From an uncultured Clostridia bacterium (lineage in GTDB: Bacteria; Bacillota; Clostridia; Christensenellales; Borkfalkiaceae): a DNA stretch of 64,000 nucleotides. The notes beneath the pieces were generated by a model, which was given only the letters and a program-made list of their open reading frames with translations, was not told the DNA's origin and made no database searches. Each line of letters starts with the position of its first letter. Positions within the stretch are counted from its first letter, which is position 1. Below are positions 51,932 to 60,506 of the stretch, piece by piece. The position numbers and the translations under genes are program-made. The stretch covers positions 17,824 through 81,823 of the forward strand of contig CANRAD010000009.1 in the NCBI GenBank assembly GCA_947628505.1, written 5' to 3'.

Positions 51932-53008
51932 TCAGTCGAAATAGCCCTTAGCCGCGAGCAGTTCCGCGAGCAGCACGGCTCCCCCGGCGGCTCCGCGAAG
52001 AGTATTGTGGGAGAGACCTATGAACTTATAGTCGTAAACCGAATCTTCTCTGAGCCTCCCGGCGCAGACCGTCATACCGTTGCCCTCGTTTCTGTCGAGA
52101 GCGGGTTGAGGACGGTTGTCCTCTTCGAAATAGCGTATGAATTTCTCGGGCGCGGAGGGTAGGCGGAGCGCTTGCGGCTCGCCCGAATATTCGTCCCACG
52201 CTTTGAGAATTTCTTCTTTCGTCGGCTTTTTGTCGAATTTCACGAATACGGCGGCGGTATGCCCGTCCGATACGGGCACTCTCAGACATTGCGCCGTTAT
52301 TGCGGGCGAATTTGCGGGAACTATTCCGCCGTTTTTGACTTCGCCCCATATTTTGAGAGGTTCCTTTTCACTCTTTTCTTCCTCGCCGCCTATATACGGA
52401 ATGACGTTGTCGCATATTTCGGGCATCGTCTGAAAAGTTTTGCCGGCTCCCGATATCGCCTGATAGGTGCACACGGCAACCTCTTTTATGCCGAATTGTC
52501 TGAGCGGATGCAGAAGAGGCACGTAAGATTGAAGGGAACAATTGGATTTTACGGCGATAAAACCGCGCTTGGTTTTGAGGCGCTTTCTCTGGGATCCGAT
52601 AACTTCGAGATGTCCGGAGTTGATTTCCGGAATTACCATCGGCACGTCGGGAGTAAATCTATGCGCGGAATTATTCGAAACTATCGGACATTCCGCCCTT
52701 GCGTATGCCTCTTCGAGCGCCTTGATTTTGTCCTTCGGCATATTCACGGCGCAGAAACAAAAGTCAGTCTCGGCCACTATCTTATCCATATCGGCTTCGG
52801 CGTCGAGAACGACTTTGTCCTTGAACTTTTCGGGCATGGGAGAGGAGAGTTGCCAGAGTTTTACCGCGTCTTTGTATTTTTTTCCGGCGGAATTTGCCGA
52901 AGCCGCGAGAACCGCGACATTGAATTGCGGGTGATTTTCGAGCAGACATAAAAATCTCTGCCCGACCATTCCCGTAGCGCCTATAACTCCAACGTTAAAC
53001 TTTTTCAT
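51932..53008 (-). CDS. asd: Aspartate-semialdehyde dehydrogenase (archaeal/fungal type)
   Basis: The 358-residue protein has the NADP-binding GVIGATGMVGQRFLCLLE (about 7-24) and the active site KSNCSLQSYVPLL (about 150-162, catalytic Cys about 153). The sequence around the Cys and the length of about 360 resemble the archaeal/USG-1-like branch, which also occurs in some Clostridia. It makes aspartate semialdehyde for lysine, threonine and methionine. The start ATG follows GAGG, downstream of the riboswitch and its hairpin. Confidence 0.92.
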   Translation of the reverse strand: MKKFNVGVIGATGMVGQRFLCLLENHPQFNVAVLAASANSAGKKYKDAVKLWQLSSPMPEKFKDKVVLDAEADMDKIVAETDFCFCAVNMPKDKIKALEEAYARAECPIVSNNSAHRFTPDVPMVIPEINSGHLEVIGSQRKRLKTKRGFIAVKSNCSLQSYVPLLHPLRQFGIKEVAVCTYQAISGAGKTFQTMPEICDNVIPYIGGEEEKSEKEPLKIWGEVKNGGIVPANSPAITAQCLRVPVSDGHTAAVFVKFDKKPTKEEILKAWDEYSGEPQALRLPSAPEKFIRYFEEDNRPQPALDRNEGNGMTVCAGRLREDSVYDYKFIGLSHNTLRGAAGGAVLLAELLAAKGYFD

Positions 53009-53030
53009 CGATGACCTCGCAATAAGAAAC

Positions 53031-53061
53031 GAGCGGCAACGCGTCGCGTTGCCGTCAGCTC
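53031..53061 (-). terminator. Expression-platform hairpin of the lysine riboswitch
   Basis: On the minus strand GAGC-TGAC-GGCAACG pairs with CGTTGCC-GCTC, followed by GTTTCTTATT. This is a likely regulated terminator between the aptamer and asd. Confidence 0.65.
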
Positions 53062-53072
53062 TTAAAAATAAA

Positions 53073-53253
53073 AGCGATTAGCGCAACACTTCGTAAAAGT
53101 GCCAGTCGCACGGGTGTTGACCTGTGCGCCCGACTCGGCGCGGGGAAGAGCCGAATCTCGGCGGAGGCGCCCTTTCGCCGCGGCGTATTTTCGGAATCTC
53201 CCCGGATTCCCCGCCGCGGGTACTTATGCCCGTCCGCTCCTCTAATAGCAGAG
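53073..53253 (-). ncRNA. Lysine riboswitch (L box)
   Basis: Read on the minus strand, the leader contains the conserved blocks in order: AGAGGAGCGGAC and GCATAAGTA near the start, GCGAAAGGGCGCC then CCGCCGA in the second arm, ACTGGCA in the fourth-fifth arm, and GCGCTAAT pairing back near the end. These match the L-box core. It precedes asd-dapA-dapB, lysine genes, as expected. The predicted transcription start (about 53249) falls at the first base of the aptamer. Lysine binding should stabilise the hairpin at 53031-53061 and stop transcription. Confidence 0.88.
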
Positions 53254-53255
53254 AA

Positions 53256-53284
53256 ATAATAACATACCTTCCGCCGAAAGTAAA
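53256..53284 (-). promoter_or_regulatory. Promoter of the lysine operon
   Basis: On the minus strand TTTACT (53284-53279), 17 nt and TATTAT (53261-53256). Confidence 0.6.
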
Positions 53285-53313
53285 GAAATTTTATATTACT
53301 CCTCTCAAAATAA

Positions 53314-53342
53314 TTGAAATATTCGGTATGATATGGTATTAT
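53314..53342 (+). promoter_or_regulatory. Promoter of the 53379 membrane-protein operon
   Basis: TTGAAA (53314-53319), 17 nt and TATTAT (53337-53342), with AAGGG before the ATG. It is divergent from the lysine-operon promoter 30 nt away. Confidence 0.65.
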
Positions 53343-53378
53343 AAGATAAATAAAAGCTGGTTATTCAAGGGAAATTGT

Positions 53379-54629
53379 ATGGCTCTCGGTTTAAAAGGAA
53401 TGCAGGGCAACGAAATTGCCGACGATTATATAAGAAAATACGCCCCCAAAGGACGGTGGAGAGATTCTTGGGAAGTCTTTAAAACCAACTTCTGGAAGTT
53501 CGTCGTTCTGAACATATTCGTTCTGATAACTTTCGTTCCGGGCATAGTCATAATCTATTTCCGCGGCGCATATATCGCCGGCCTCGGCTATATGTATCCG
53601 TTCAACGCCACGATAAATATTCCTCATTACGTCGATTTGCGCGGTCTGGCCGAACGGCTTACCCTTTCTGCCGATTTGCTGTTCTATTCGCTTTTGATAG
53701 CCGCCGGATTTATAGCTTCCGTTGGTATTTCGGGCGCCGCGTACTCCATAAGAAAGCTCATTCAGACGCACGGAGAATTCAGCGTAAAGAGCTTTTTCCA
53801 CGGCGTGAGAGTCGGATATTTCAACACGCTTCTTCCCGTGGAGATATTCCTTGCAATGCTCTTTTCCGTCAAACTCGTGGGCGATTGGAAAGATTATACC
53901 TTTGCCATGGGCGGAAATACCGCCGGCGCGGTTACGGCTTACGTATTCATTATCATAGCCATAGTGCTTGTGGGCATCTACGCCGCGTGGACTTTCGCCG
54001 TGGGCGTAAGTTACAGAGTCAAATTCAGATATCTGTTCAAAAATTCTCTGGTGCTTTTGATAGGCACGCCCATTCAGACGATATTTATGGCGGGCTTCTC
54101 GCTCATTCCCGTATGGCTTTATCTTATGGGCGGATTCTTCACGATAATATCGTACATCGTATTCGTGTTCATAGGTTTCTCGTTTATACTTTTGTCGTGG
54201 TTGAGTTTCACGCAGTGGGCTTTCGATATGTTCATAACGCCCAACTTAAAGGCTCAGCAGGAGGCGGCGAAAGCAAAGAAGAGCGAAAAAGAGCTCGCCG
54301 CGGAGAAAGCGGAAGAGGAAAAGGCGCAGGCGCGCGAATTGCTCGCCGCAGGCAAGAGCGAGCTTATAGCAAGGCCCATCATGCCGGTTTCCGAGGCCGC
54401 TCCGTTGACGGCCATAGGCCTTACTTTCACCCGTTCCGAGATTTTAAACGCCGCAAAGGAGAGAGAGGAACTCGGGAAGGATATTTCGGCTTATGAGAAC
54501 GAACACAAAGACGATCCCGTTTACGCCGAATACAACAAGATGTTTGCCGAACGCGAAAAGGCGCTTTCGGCCGAAGAAGGCAAGAAGGGCAAGAAAAAGA
54601 AGATAAGTTCGGATAACCTTCTGAAATGA
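53379..54629 (+). CDS. Multi-pass membrane protein with charged C-terminal tail (DUF624-like)
   Basis: The 416-residue protein has six membrane segments (about 35-280) and starts with a cytoplasmic segment ending KGRWRDSWEVFKTNFWKFVV. The Trp/Phe-rich lead into the first helix and the overall shape recall DUF624/YesL proteins, but the match is weak. From about 285 the tail is a long Glu/Lys/Ala-rich predicted coiled coil (QQEAAKAKKSEKELAAEKAE), then a charged region to the end. The SAM methyltransferase gene overlaps its stop by 4 bp. I give it no function. Confidence 0.72.
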   Translation: MALGLKGMQGNEIADDYIRKYAPKGRWRDSWEVFKTNFWKFVVLNIFVLITFVPGIVIIYFRGAYIAGLGYMYPFNATINIPHYVDLRGLAERLTLSADLLFYSLLIAAGFIASVGISGAAYSIRKLIQTHGEFSVKSFFHGVRVGYFNTLLPVEIFLAMLFSVKLVGDWKDYTFAMGGNTAGAVTAYVFIIIAIVLVGIYAAWTFAVGVSYRVKFRYLFKNSLVLLIGTPIQTIFMAGFSLIPVWLYLMGGFFTIISYIVFVFIGFSFILLSWLSFTQWAFDMFITPNLKAQQEAAKAKKSEKELAAEKAEEEKAQARELLAAGKSELIARPIMPVSEAAPLTAIGLTFTRSEILNAAKEREELGKDISAYENEHKDDPVYAEYNKMFAEREKALSAEEGKKGKKKKISSDNLLK

Positions 54630-55351
54630 AACAGCCCATGTATTCCGCCCTCGGCGGCGTATTCGAATATCTGAACTCAGACTGCGGCTATGAACAATGG
54701 TCGCAGTATTTAATTGAGAGATTAAAACGCCTCGGCGCCGGCGCGGAAGGTCTGGATATGGGTTGCGGCAACGGCTATTTTACCCGCGCGCTCTGGCGGG
54801 CGGGCTATCGCGTAAAGGGCATAGACATAAGTCCGCGCATGCTCTCCCAAGCCGTCATACTCGCGAGAGCGGAGGGCGTCGGCGCGGAATTTTTAGAGGG
54901 CGATATAACCAAACTAAAATTATCCGGCAAAGTCGGATTCGTCGTCGCCGTCAACGACTGCATAAATTACGTGCCGCACGATAAACTTTCCGCTTGTTTC
55001 AAAAGAGTGGCCGCGTGCCTCGTAAAGGGAGGCGCGTTCATATTCGACGTCAGCACTCCGTATAAACTTGAAAACATATTGGGCGACAACGTATTCTTCG
55101 ACGACGACGAAAAGGTGAGCTATATATGGAGCAACCGTTTTTGCGGCGACAGGGTGGAGATGGATATAACCGTCTTTATCCGCGGCGAGGACGGCAGATA
55201 CGCCCGCGAGGATGAAAGTCAGACGCAGTATGCGCACTCCGAAGAGGATATCGCGGCCGCGCTTGTAAAAGCGGGATTTTCCTTCGAAACGGAGGGCCAC
55301 CTCGGCGGCGACAAACTCGAAAGAATAAATTTTCTGTGCAAGAAGCTATGA
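54626..55351 (+). CDS. Class I SAM-dependent methyltransferase
   Basis: The 241-residue protein has motif I GLDMGCGNGYFTRALWRAGY (about 38-57) and ISPRMLSQAV, then VAVNDCINYV (about 109-118), typical of a small-molecule or protein methyltransferase. The substrate is not evident. Starts and ends overlap the neighbours by 4 bp (ATGA both sides), so it is translated together with the membrane protein and Hsp33. Confidence 0.88.
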   Translation: MKQPMYSALGGVFEYLNSDCGYEQWSQYLIERLKRLGAGAEGLDMGCGNGYFTRALWRAGYRVKGIDISPRMLSQAVILARAEGVGAEFLEGDITKLKLSGKVGFVVAVNDCINYVPHDKLSACFKRVAACLVKGGAFIFDVSTPYKLENILGDNVFFDDDEKVSYIWSNRFCGDRVEMDITVFIRGEDGRYAREDESQTQYAHSEEDIAAALVKAGFSFETEGHLGGDKLERINFLCKKL

Positions 55352-56178
55352 ACAAACTCTACAAATCGCTTATTTACGAAAATCAGGTATCCCTTTCGGT
55401 GCTCGAAACCACCGCCCTCGTGCAGGACGCCATAAAAATCCACGGTCTGAACGACGTTTCGGCGGAAATATTGGGCGGATTTTTAACGGCGACGGCGTAT
55501 ATGGCGGGCTGTCTCAAAAGCCCCGAGGGCGCGGTGTCGATAACGGTAAAATCGGGCGACGGAAGCGCTACTTTGAGCGTTTCGGGCGATATAAACGGCA
55601 ATATCCGCGGCTATATCGAGGGCGCCGAAGGCGGCTTGAAAGGCGGAACCATGACCGTAATAAAGGACGACGGATTTTTCCGCCCCTTTGTTGGAGTATG
55701 TGAGCTCAAAGCCCCCGACGTATCCGAAAATTTAATGCAGTATTTTCACCAAAGCGAACAGATACCCACGGCGGTCGCCATTCGCGTCAAGGTAAAAGAC
55801 GGCGTATGCAAGGCGGCGGGCGGCGTTATAATGCAGCTTATGCCCGGCTGTTCGGAAGAAAATTCTTTGAAAGCCGAAAACCGCATGCAGGCTTTTTTGA
55901 ACGTCGACGAACTTATCGGAAACGTCGGCGCCGACGGCATAATGCGCGACTTCGCGTCAGACGGCCCGTCCGGCGAGCCCTCGGCGTATCTCACGTTTCC
56001 GAGATACAAATGCAACTGTTCGCGCAAAAAGCTGGAAGCGGTGCTCCTTTCCGTCGGGAAAACGGAGCTGTACGATATTTTAAAAGAACAGGGCAAAGTG
56101 AGCGTGCATTGCCACTATTGCAACACGGATTATAATTTTTTCGAAAAAGACATAGAAAAACTCTTTTCCGGGGACTGA
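55348..56178 (+). CDS. hslO: Redox-regulated chaperone Hsp33
   Basis: The 276-residue protein has the N-terminal Hsp33 core (LGGFLTATAYMAGCLK, then GDINGNIRGYIE) and the C-terminal zinc switch. In the switch, CNCSRKKLE (about 221-229) and CHYCNTDY (about 254-261) give the CxC and CxxC pairs. Oxidation forms disulfides and activates holdase activity. I start at ATG 55348, overlapping the upstream stop, since it directly gives MNKLYKSLIYE. It may protect an anaerobe during oxygen exposure. Confidence 0.92.
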   Translation: MNKLYKSLIYENQVSLSVLETTALVQDAIKIHGLNDVSAEILGGFLTATAYMAGCLKSPEGAVSITVKSGDGSATLSVSGDINGNIRGYIEGAEGGLKGGTMTVIKDDGFFRPFVGVCELKAPDVSENLMQYFHQSEQIPTAVAIRVKVKDGVCKAAGGVIMQLMPGCSEENSLKAENRMQAFLNVDELIGNVGADGIMRDFASDGPSGEPSAYLTFPRYKCNCSRKKLEAVLLSVGKTELYDILKEQGKVSVHCHYCNTDYNFFEKDIEKLFSGD

Positions 56179-56182
56179 CGAT

Positions 56183-57835
56183 ATGTCCAAGACAGTCGGT
56201 ATAGATCTCAGCGGCGACAGGCTGATAGGCATAGCCGCCGACCTTGTAGACGAGCACAACTATATAAGAGCGTTGAAAATGCTCAACAAAAACGCCGAGA
56301 TTTCGGGCAACGACGAGGATTCGTATATGCTTTACGCCGAAATATTCGACGATATCGGGCTGTACGAAAAGAGCGTGAACAATTGGTTCAGATACCTCGA
56401 CATAACGCAGTCCGACGAGCTCGGCGAATGTTACGAAGGGCTCGCCGTGGACTATATGAATCTCGGCAACGACCATTTTTCGGCTTACTATTACAACAAA
56501 CTTCTGCTTGAAACGGATGAGGTCGATTCGGAAATGCGCGAACAGATAATAAAGGATTTTCTCACGGTGGAGGACAATCCGTTGAAATTCGCGTGGCCGC
56601 CCGAAATCGCCGACGTCGGCGACATTATGCAAAAGGGAATTTCCCTCATGGCTGATGGCAAGTTCAAAGAGGCTTACGATACCTTCGGCGAAGTGGCGGA
56701 GGGCAATCCGAAATGGCCGTCCGCGCGCAACTATATGGCGATGTGCCTCATCGTGGACGACAAATCCGAAGAGGCCGAAGCGGAGTGCATGAAAGTGCTC
56801 GCCGCCCGTCCGGACGACGTTCAGGCGCTCGTCTCTCTCGCGGCGGTAAAAACGGAGGCCGGCAAAAAGGACGAGGCGGTAGCGCTCGCGAAAAAGCTCA
56901 TCGCTCTCGACCTTAAAGACAACGATTCGATTTATAAGGCGGCCACCGTATGCTGCGAAAATTCCATGCACGAAGAGGCGTATTCTCTGTTCTGCAAGCT
57001 CGACGACATTAAATACGACCTCTCGTTGATGTTCTTCAAGGCGGTTTCCGCTTTCAATTGCGGAAAAGTCAGGGAGAGTTACGACCATTTCGACAGTTTG
57101 CTTACCGTCCATCCGGACGCCGTAACCGCCCGCTATTATTATTCCGTTGCCCGCTCACTCGAAGAAGAGGGCAAAAAGGCGGAAATTCCGTATTATTACC
57201 GTCTGCCGCAGGAGATAAGGCAGTCCTCGTTAAAGACCATTTCCGCGCTCATGAAGCTCAACTCCGCGGATTTTCGCAAGGCGCTTTCGGAAATAGACGT
57301 GTTTTCCCTCGTCTTGTGGTGTTTTGACGAAGACGCGCATATGTCGGAAGAGCTCAAAGCCCTCGCCGTTCACGTGGCGATAAGGGCGCGCTTCGAAGAT
57401 TTTCTGCGCGACGCGCTCCTTAACGCATTTATAGCGGACAGAATAAAAATAGACGCGCTCGCGGAGATAGGCCGCCGCAACGAAGAAAACGCGTTCGGCG
57501 TCGTCGTGTGCAACGTCTATAAGAGGATAACGTTCAGAAAGCTCTTCGTCGGCAGAAAACGCCGGAAGAGTTTCGTCGAGGCATGTTCGAGGCTTATTTC
57601 GCATTTCTCGATAATAGACAACGCGCACGGCGAAAGGTTTTATCTCACCGCCGAGAGGATATACGGTCGGGCGGAACGCCTCGGAAATCTTGAAAAATTA
57701 AATGATACGGATATCCTCACTGCGCTCGTTTTCGCCGAATCAGGCGTGCGCGAAGCGGGCATAAACGACGGAAATCTGTGCGCGTTTTTCGACGTGGACG
57801 AGGGAAAACTTTCCAAATACAGGAGTCTCATATGA
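56183..57835 (+). CDS. Tetratricopeptide-repeat-like protein
   Basis: The 550-residue protein is helical, with TPR-like units across about 20-330. Examples are IRALKMLNKNAEISGNDEDS, EAYDTFGEVAEGNPKWPSA and EEAEAECMKVLAARPDDVQA. The C-terminal 200 residues are also helical and have no known motif. It has no signal or membrane segment, so it is cytosolic. It begins 4 nt after hslO and overlaps the next gene by 4 bp. TPR proteins act as protein-binding scaffolds; the partner is unknown. Confidence 0.75.
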   Translation: MSKTVGIDLSGDRLIGIAADLVDEHNYIRALKMLNKNAEISGNDEDSYMLYAEIFDDIGLYEKSVNNWFRYLDITQSDELGECYEGLAVDYMNLGNDHFSAYYYNKLLLETDEVDSEMREQIIKDFLTVEDNPLKFAWPPEIADVGDIMQKGISLMADGKFKEAYDTFGEVAEGNPKWPSARNYMAMCLIVDDKSEEAEAECMKVLAARPDDVQALVSLAAVKTEAGKKDEAVALAKKLIALDLKDNDSIYKAATVCCENSMHEEAYSLFCKLDDIKYDLSLMFFKAVSAFNCGKVRESYDHFDSLLTVHPDAVTARYYYSVARSLEEEGKKAEIPYYYRLPQEIRQSSLKTISALMKLNSADFRKALSEIDVFSLVLWCFDEDAHMSEELKALAVHVAIRARFEDFLRDALLNAFIADRIKIDALAEIGRRNEENAFGVVVCNVYKRITFRKLFVGRKRRKSFVEACSRLISHFSIIDNAHGERFYLTAERIYGRAERLGNLEKLNDTDILTALVFAESGVREAGINDGNLCAFFDVDEGKLSKYRSLI

Positions 57836-58668
57836 AATTGTATGATTTCGACGGTATGTTCGACGAAAAACTCTCCCGATACATTTCGGAAAATTCGGGA
57901 AAACACAAGGAGAGCGAGTGGGAGGACATAATCCCCGCGCTCTACAAAAAATTCGGCGATACGTTTATTCCGAGCGTGGGCTGCACGCCCCGGGAATACT
58001 ATTCGAAGATGTCCGACGACGAACTTATAAAGTGCCTTTCCGCGCACCTCAAAAAGGGCGTGCCCGTCTCGGAATTTCTCTGCAACGCGATAGAGGACAG
58101 AAAACTTCAGGAACGGCTCTTGCCCCTTCTCCGCGCTTCCGAGGACGAGCGCGATTATGCGATAAATCTTATCGGCTCCGACGAGCGCGCGTTCTCCGCA
58201 TATATGGATTTTATCGAGGGAGACTACGACGAAGAACTGAAAAATCGTTGCGCCGATCTTATAAAGGAGAAGGCCGACGCGGTAACCGAGCGCGTTCTCG
58301 GAAACTATAAAAAGGGCGTGGAAAAGGAATTGATGCTTGAAATTCTCTCGCGTTCGGTAATTAAAAGAGACGAGATATTCGATATTCTTTTGAACGAATT
58401 CAGAGGCGATCCCGAAAACGTTCCCATGCATGCGGGCTATCTCGCGGCCTATGCCGACGAGCGCGCGCTTCCCTATCTGCTCGATAAAATCGACGAGGAG
58501 GGCATAACTTTCGTGGAGTATCAGGAACTCAAATACGCAATAGAAGCTCTCGGCGGCGAATACAACAAAGAGCGCGATTTTTCTTCCGATCCCTATTACA
58601 ATATCATAAAAGAGCACAGCGTAAACGCGGCCGACATATTCGAGGCCTTCGGCGGCGGCAAAAACTGA
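57832..58668 (+). CDS. HEAT-like helical-repeat protein, function unknown
   Basis: The 278-residue acidic protein consists of paired helices resembling HEAT or similar repeats (FLCNAIEDRKLQERLLPLLR, GYLAAYADERALPYLLDKID, EYQELKYAIEALGGE). It is translationally coupled to the TPR-like gene by ATGA overlap, so the two helical scaffolds may form a complex. No catalytic motif is visible. It ends before a hairpin region at 58704. Confidence 0.72.
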   Translation: MKLYDFDGMFDEKLSRYISENSGKHKESEWEDIIPALYKKFGDTFIPSVGCTPREYYSKMSDDELIKCLSAHLKKGVPVSEFLCNAIEDRKLQERLLPLLRASEDERDYAINLIGSDERAFSAYMDFIEGDYDEELKNRCADLIKEKADAVTERVLGNYKKGVEKELMLEILSRSVIKRDEIFDILLNEFRGDPENVPMHAGYLAAYADERALPYLLDKIDEEGITFVEYQELKYAIEALGGEYNKERDFSSDPYYNIIKEHSVNAADIFEAFGGGKN

Positions 58669-58703
58669 AAGACGGCATTTACACGGGCGTTTAAAAACGA
58701 TAT

Positions 58704-58735
58704 CCTCCGGCAATAACTCTGCCGGAGGTATTTTT
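58704..58735 (+). promoter_or_regulatory. Hairpin masking the ribosome site of the coat-protein pair
   Basis: CCTCCGGCA (58704-58712) and TGCCGGAGG (58720-58728), loop ATAACTC, form a perfect 9-bp stem. The GGAGG of the right arm is the ribosome site of the gene at 58736 (7 nt spacing). The TATTTTT that follows could also make it a terminator. It may control translation or limit read-through. Confidence 0.7.
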
Positions 58736-58924
58736 ATGCAGGATATAACTTCAAAGGAACTCGAACTCATCTCCGACGCGTTGACGGCGGAGGGACTTAT
58801 CTGCAAAAAAGCGCGCGCCTATTCCAAAACGCTCACCGACGCGGATCTGGCGCAGTGCATGACAAAAATTGCGGATGAACACGAACAGCGCTTCAACGTG
58901 CTTTTGAATCTTATAGGAGGCTGA
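58736..58924 (+). CDS. Small coat-like protein (CotF-associated)
   Basis: The 62-residue protein (ITSKELELISDALTAEGLIC, then a KKARAYSKTL stretch, then MTKIADEHEQRFNVLLNLIGG) resembles the short spore-coat-type proteins of Firmicutes that precede CotF homologues. It has the same helix-turn-helix hairpin pattern with a terminal HEQRF...LL. It is acidic and likely helical. The cotF-like gene follows after 3 nt. Its ribosome site lies in a hairpin. Confidence 0.75.
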   Translation: MQDITSKELELISDALTAEGLICKKARAYSKTLTDADLAQCMTKIADEHEQRFNVLLNLIGG

Positions 58925-58927
58925 GAG

Positions 58928-59224
58928 ATGAAACTTACGAAAAGCGACGTAACGTTGAACGAAAAGGACGCGTTGCAGGATATGCTCGAATCCGAAAAGC
59001 AGCTCATGACGCTGTATACGACCGCGCTGTTCGAGGGCAGCACCAAAGCGATAAGAAAAAATTTTTCCGCAAATCTCCTCGGAGTTGCGGAAGACCAGTA
59101 TTGCCTTTTCACGCAGATGTCCTCGCGCGGCTATTACGAGCCCCAACCGGCCAATAAGAACATGATAGACACCGCCAATCAAAACTATAAAAAGCAAAAG
59201 AACTCTTTAAAAGCGAGCGGTTGA
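58928..59224 (+). CDS. CotF-family spore coat protein
   Basis: The 98-residue protein has the CotF/ferritin-like four-helix pattern. It includes LNEKDALQDMLESEKQLMTL, which matches the QDLLxSEKxLxxxY core, followed by an LGVAEDQYCLFTQMSSRGYY segment with conserved RGYY before the PxP turn. Such proteins are in the spore coat of Bacillus and Clostridia. Together with the 58736 gene it makes a two-gene unit. Coat function in this organism is inference. Confidence 0.82.
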   Translation: MKLTKSDVTLNEKDALQDMLESEKQLMTLYTTALFEGSTKAIRKNFSANLLGVAEDQYCLFTQMSSRGYYEPQPANKNMIDTANQNYKKQKNSLKASG

Positions 59225-59257
59225 ATATCCGCCGGAAAACCCGTATGACGAGAAAAA

Positions 59258-59286
59258 GGCAACGGCGGCATTTTGCCGCCGTTGCC
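59258..59286 (-). terminator. Terminator between convergent cotF-like and apgM genes
   Basis: GGCAACGGCGGC (59258-59269) and GCCGCCGTTGCC (59275-59286) form a perfect 12-bp stem. Beyond it, on the minus strand, is TTTTTCT. It fits the end of the minus-strand operon best. Confidence 0.78.
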
Positions 59287-59288
59287 GT

Positions 59289-60506
59289 CTATTTCACCGA
59301 AATGAGTTTTTCTATAAGTCTGTAACCTTCGGGGATATATTCGCCCGTTTTGAGCGCCTCGCTCTCGGTGTATCGTTTTGCGCCGTTTCCGAGGTTTCCG
59401 ACGTTGGAATATATAAGATACGGCACGGCGTCCGAAGTGTGCGTTTTGATGTTGCAGGGAGTGGGGTGGTCAGGGCAGACGAGCATAGCGAAGTCTTCGC
59501 CAGCTTTTTCAAACCTATCGAGGAGAGTTTTCACCACAACGGAATCTATTTGCTCTATCGAATAGACCTTGTGCGCGTAATCGCCGTGATGTCCGCATTC
59601 GTCGGGGGCTTCCATGTGTATATACACATAGTCGAGGCCGCCGTCTGTGAGAGCGTTCGCCGCGGCTTCCGCTTTTGCGGCGAAATCGGTGTTGTAGTCG
59701 CCCGTTATGCCTTTGACTTCTATGAGCTTCATTCCGGCGAGAATACCTATGCCCTTGACGAGGTCCACCGCGGAAATAACTCCGCCCTTTAAACCTCTCA
59801 GCTTTTCGAAATTTCCGAGCGCGGGCTTAGTGCCCTCTCCCCAGAGCCATATGCTGTTCGCCGGCAGTTTGCCTTCGCTTATCCTCTTTAAGTTGACGGG
59901 ATGATTTTTCAAAAGCTCGTAGCTCTTTTTCATAAATCCGAAATAAGCAGGGGCGTTTTCGCCCTTGGGAAGCCAATCGCCTATGCATTTATCGGAAATG
60001 TCGTGTGGAGGAGTGAGGATATGCCCCGTTTTCCCGTTTTTAACGACGAGGCAGTGTCGGTATGAAATTCCGGGATAAAAAGTATACTTCCCGTCGTCGA
60101 ATTTTTCTTTGAGAAAAGATATCAGTTCTTCGGCTTCGGCGGTGGTTATTTCACCGGCCGAATAGTCGGTCATAATCTTTTTTTCATAGGGCTCGTCGTC
60201 GGAAAGCGTAACGAGATTGCATCTCAAAGTAACGTCCGTGGGCGCAAGCTCTATGCCCATCGAAACGGCTTCGAGCGGCGAACGCCCCGTATAGAAATTT
60301 TTCGGATTAAAGCCCATTACGGACATATTCGCAACGTCCGAACCGGGTTTGAGCTCGGGCGGCACGGTCTTTGCCAGCCCCACTTCCGAAAGCGGGGCGA
60401 GTTTGTCGAGATAGGGCGTGCGCGCGGCTTCGAGACAAGTTTTGCCGCCGAGAGCGGCTATTTTTCCGTCGGCCATACCGTCGCCGAGAACTACTACGTA
60501 TTTCAT
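59289..60506 (-). CDS. apgM: Cofactor-independent phosphoglycerate mutase (ApgM type)
   Basis: The 405-residue protein of the alkaline-phosphatase superfamily has VVVLGDGMADG (about 3-13) and GSDVANMSVMGFNP (about 54-67, catalytic Ser). It also has HMEAPDECGHHGD and CPDHPTPCNIKTHTSD, which supply metal ligands. This is the archaeal-type ApgM, different from the classical GpmI. It interconverts 3- and 2-phosphoglycerate in glycolysis. It may back up or replace GpmI. ung overlaps it by 4 bp upstream. Confidence 0.9.
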   Translation of the reverse strand: MKYVVVLGDGMADGKIAALGGKTCLEAARTPYLDKLAPLSEVGLAKTVPPELKPGSDVANMSVMGFNPKNFYTGRSPLEAVSMGIELAPTDVTLRCNLVTLSDDEPYEKKIMTDYSAGEITTAEAEELISFLKEKFDDGKYTFYPGISYRHCLVVKNGKTGHILTPPHDISDKCIGDWLPKGENAPAYFGFMKKSYELLKNHPVNLKRISEGKLPANSIWLWGEGTKPALGNFEKLRGLKGGVISAVDLVKGIGILAGMKLIEVKGITGDYNTDFAAKAEAAANALTDGGLDYVYIHMEAPDECGHHGDYAHKVYSIEQIDSVVVKTLLDRFEKAGEDFAMLVCPDHPTPCNIKTHTSDAVPYLIYSNVGNLGNGAKRYTESEALKTGEYIPEGYRLIEKLISVK

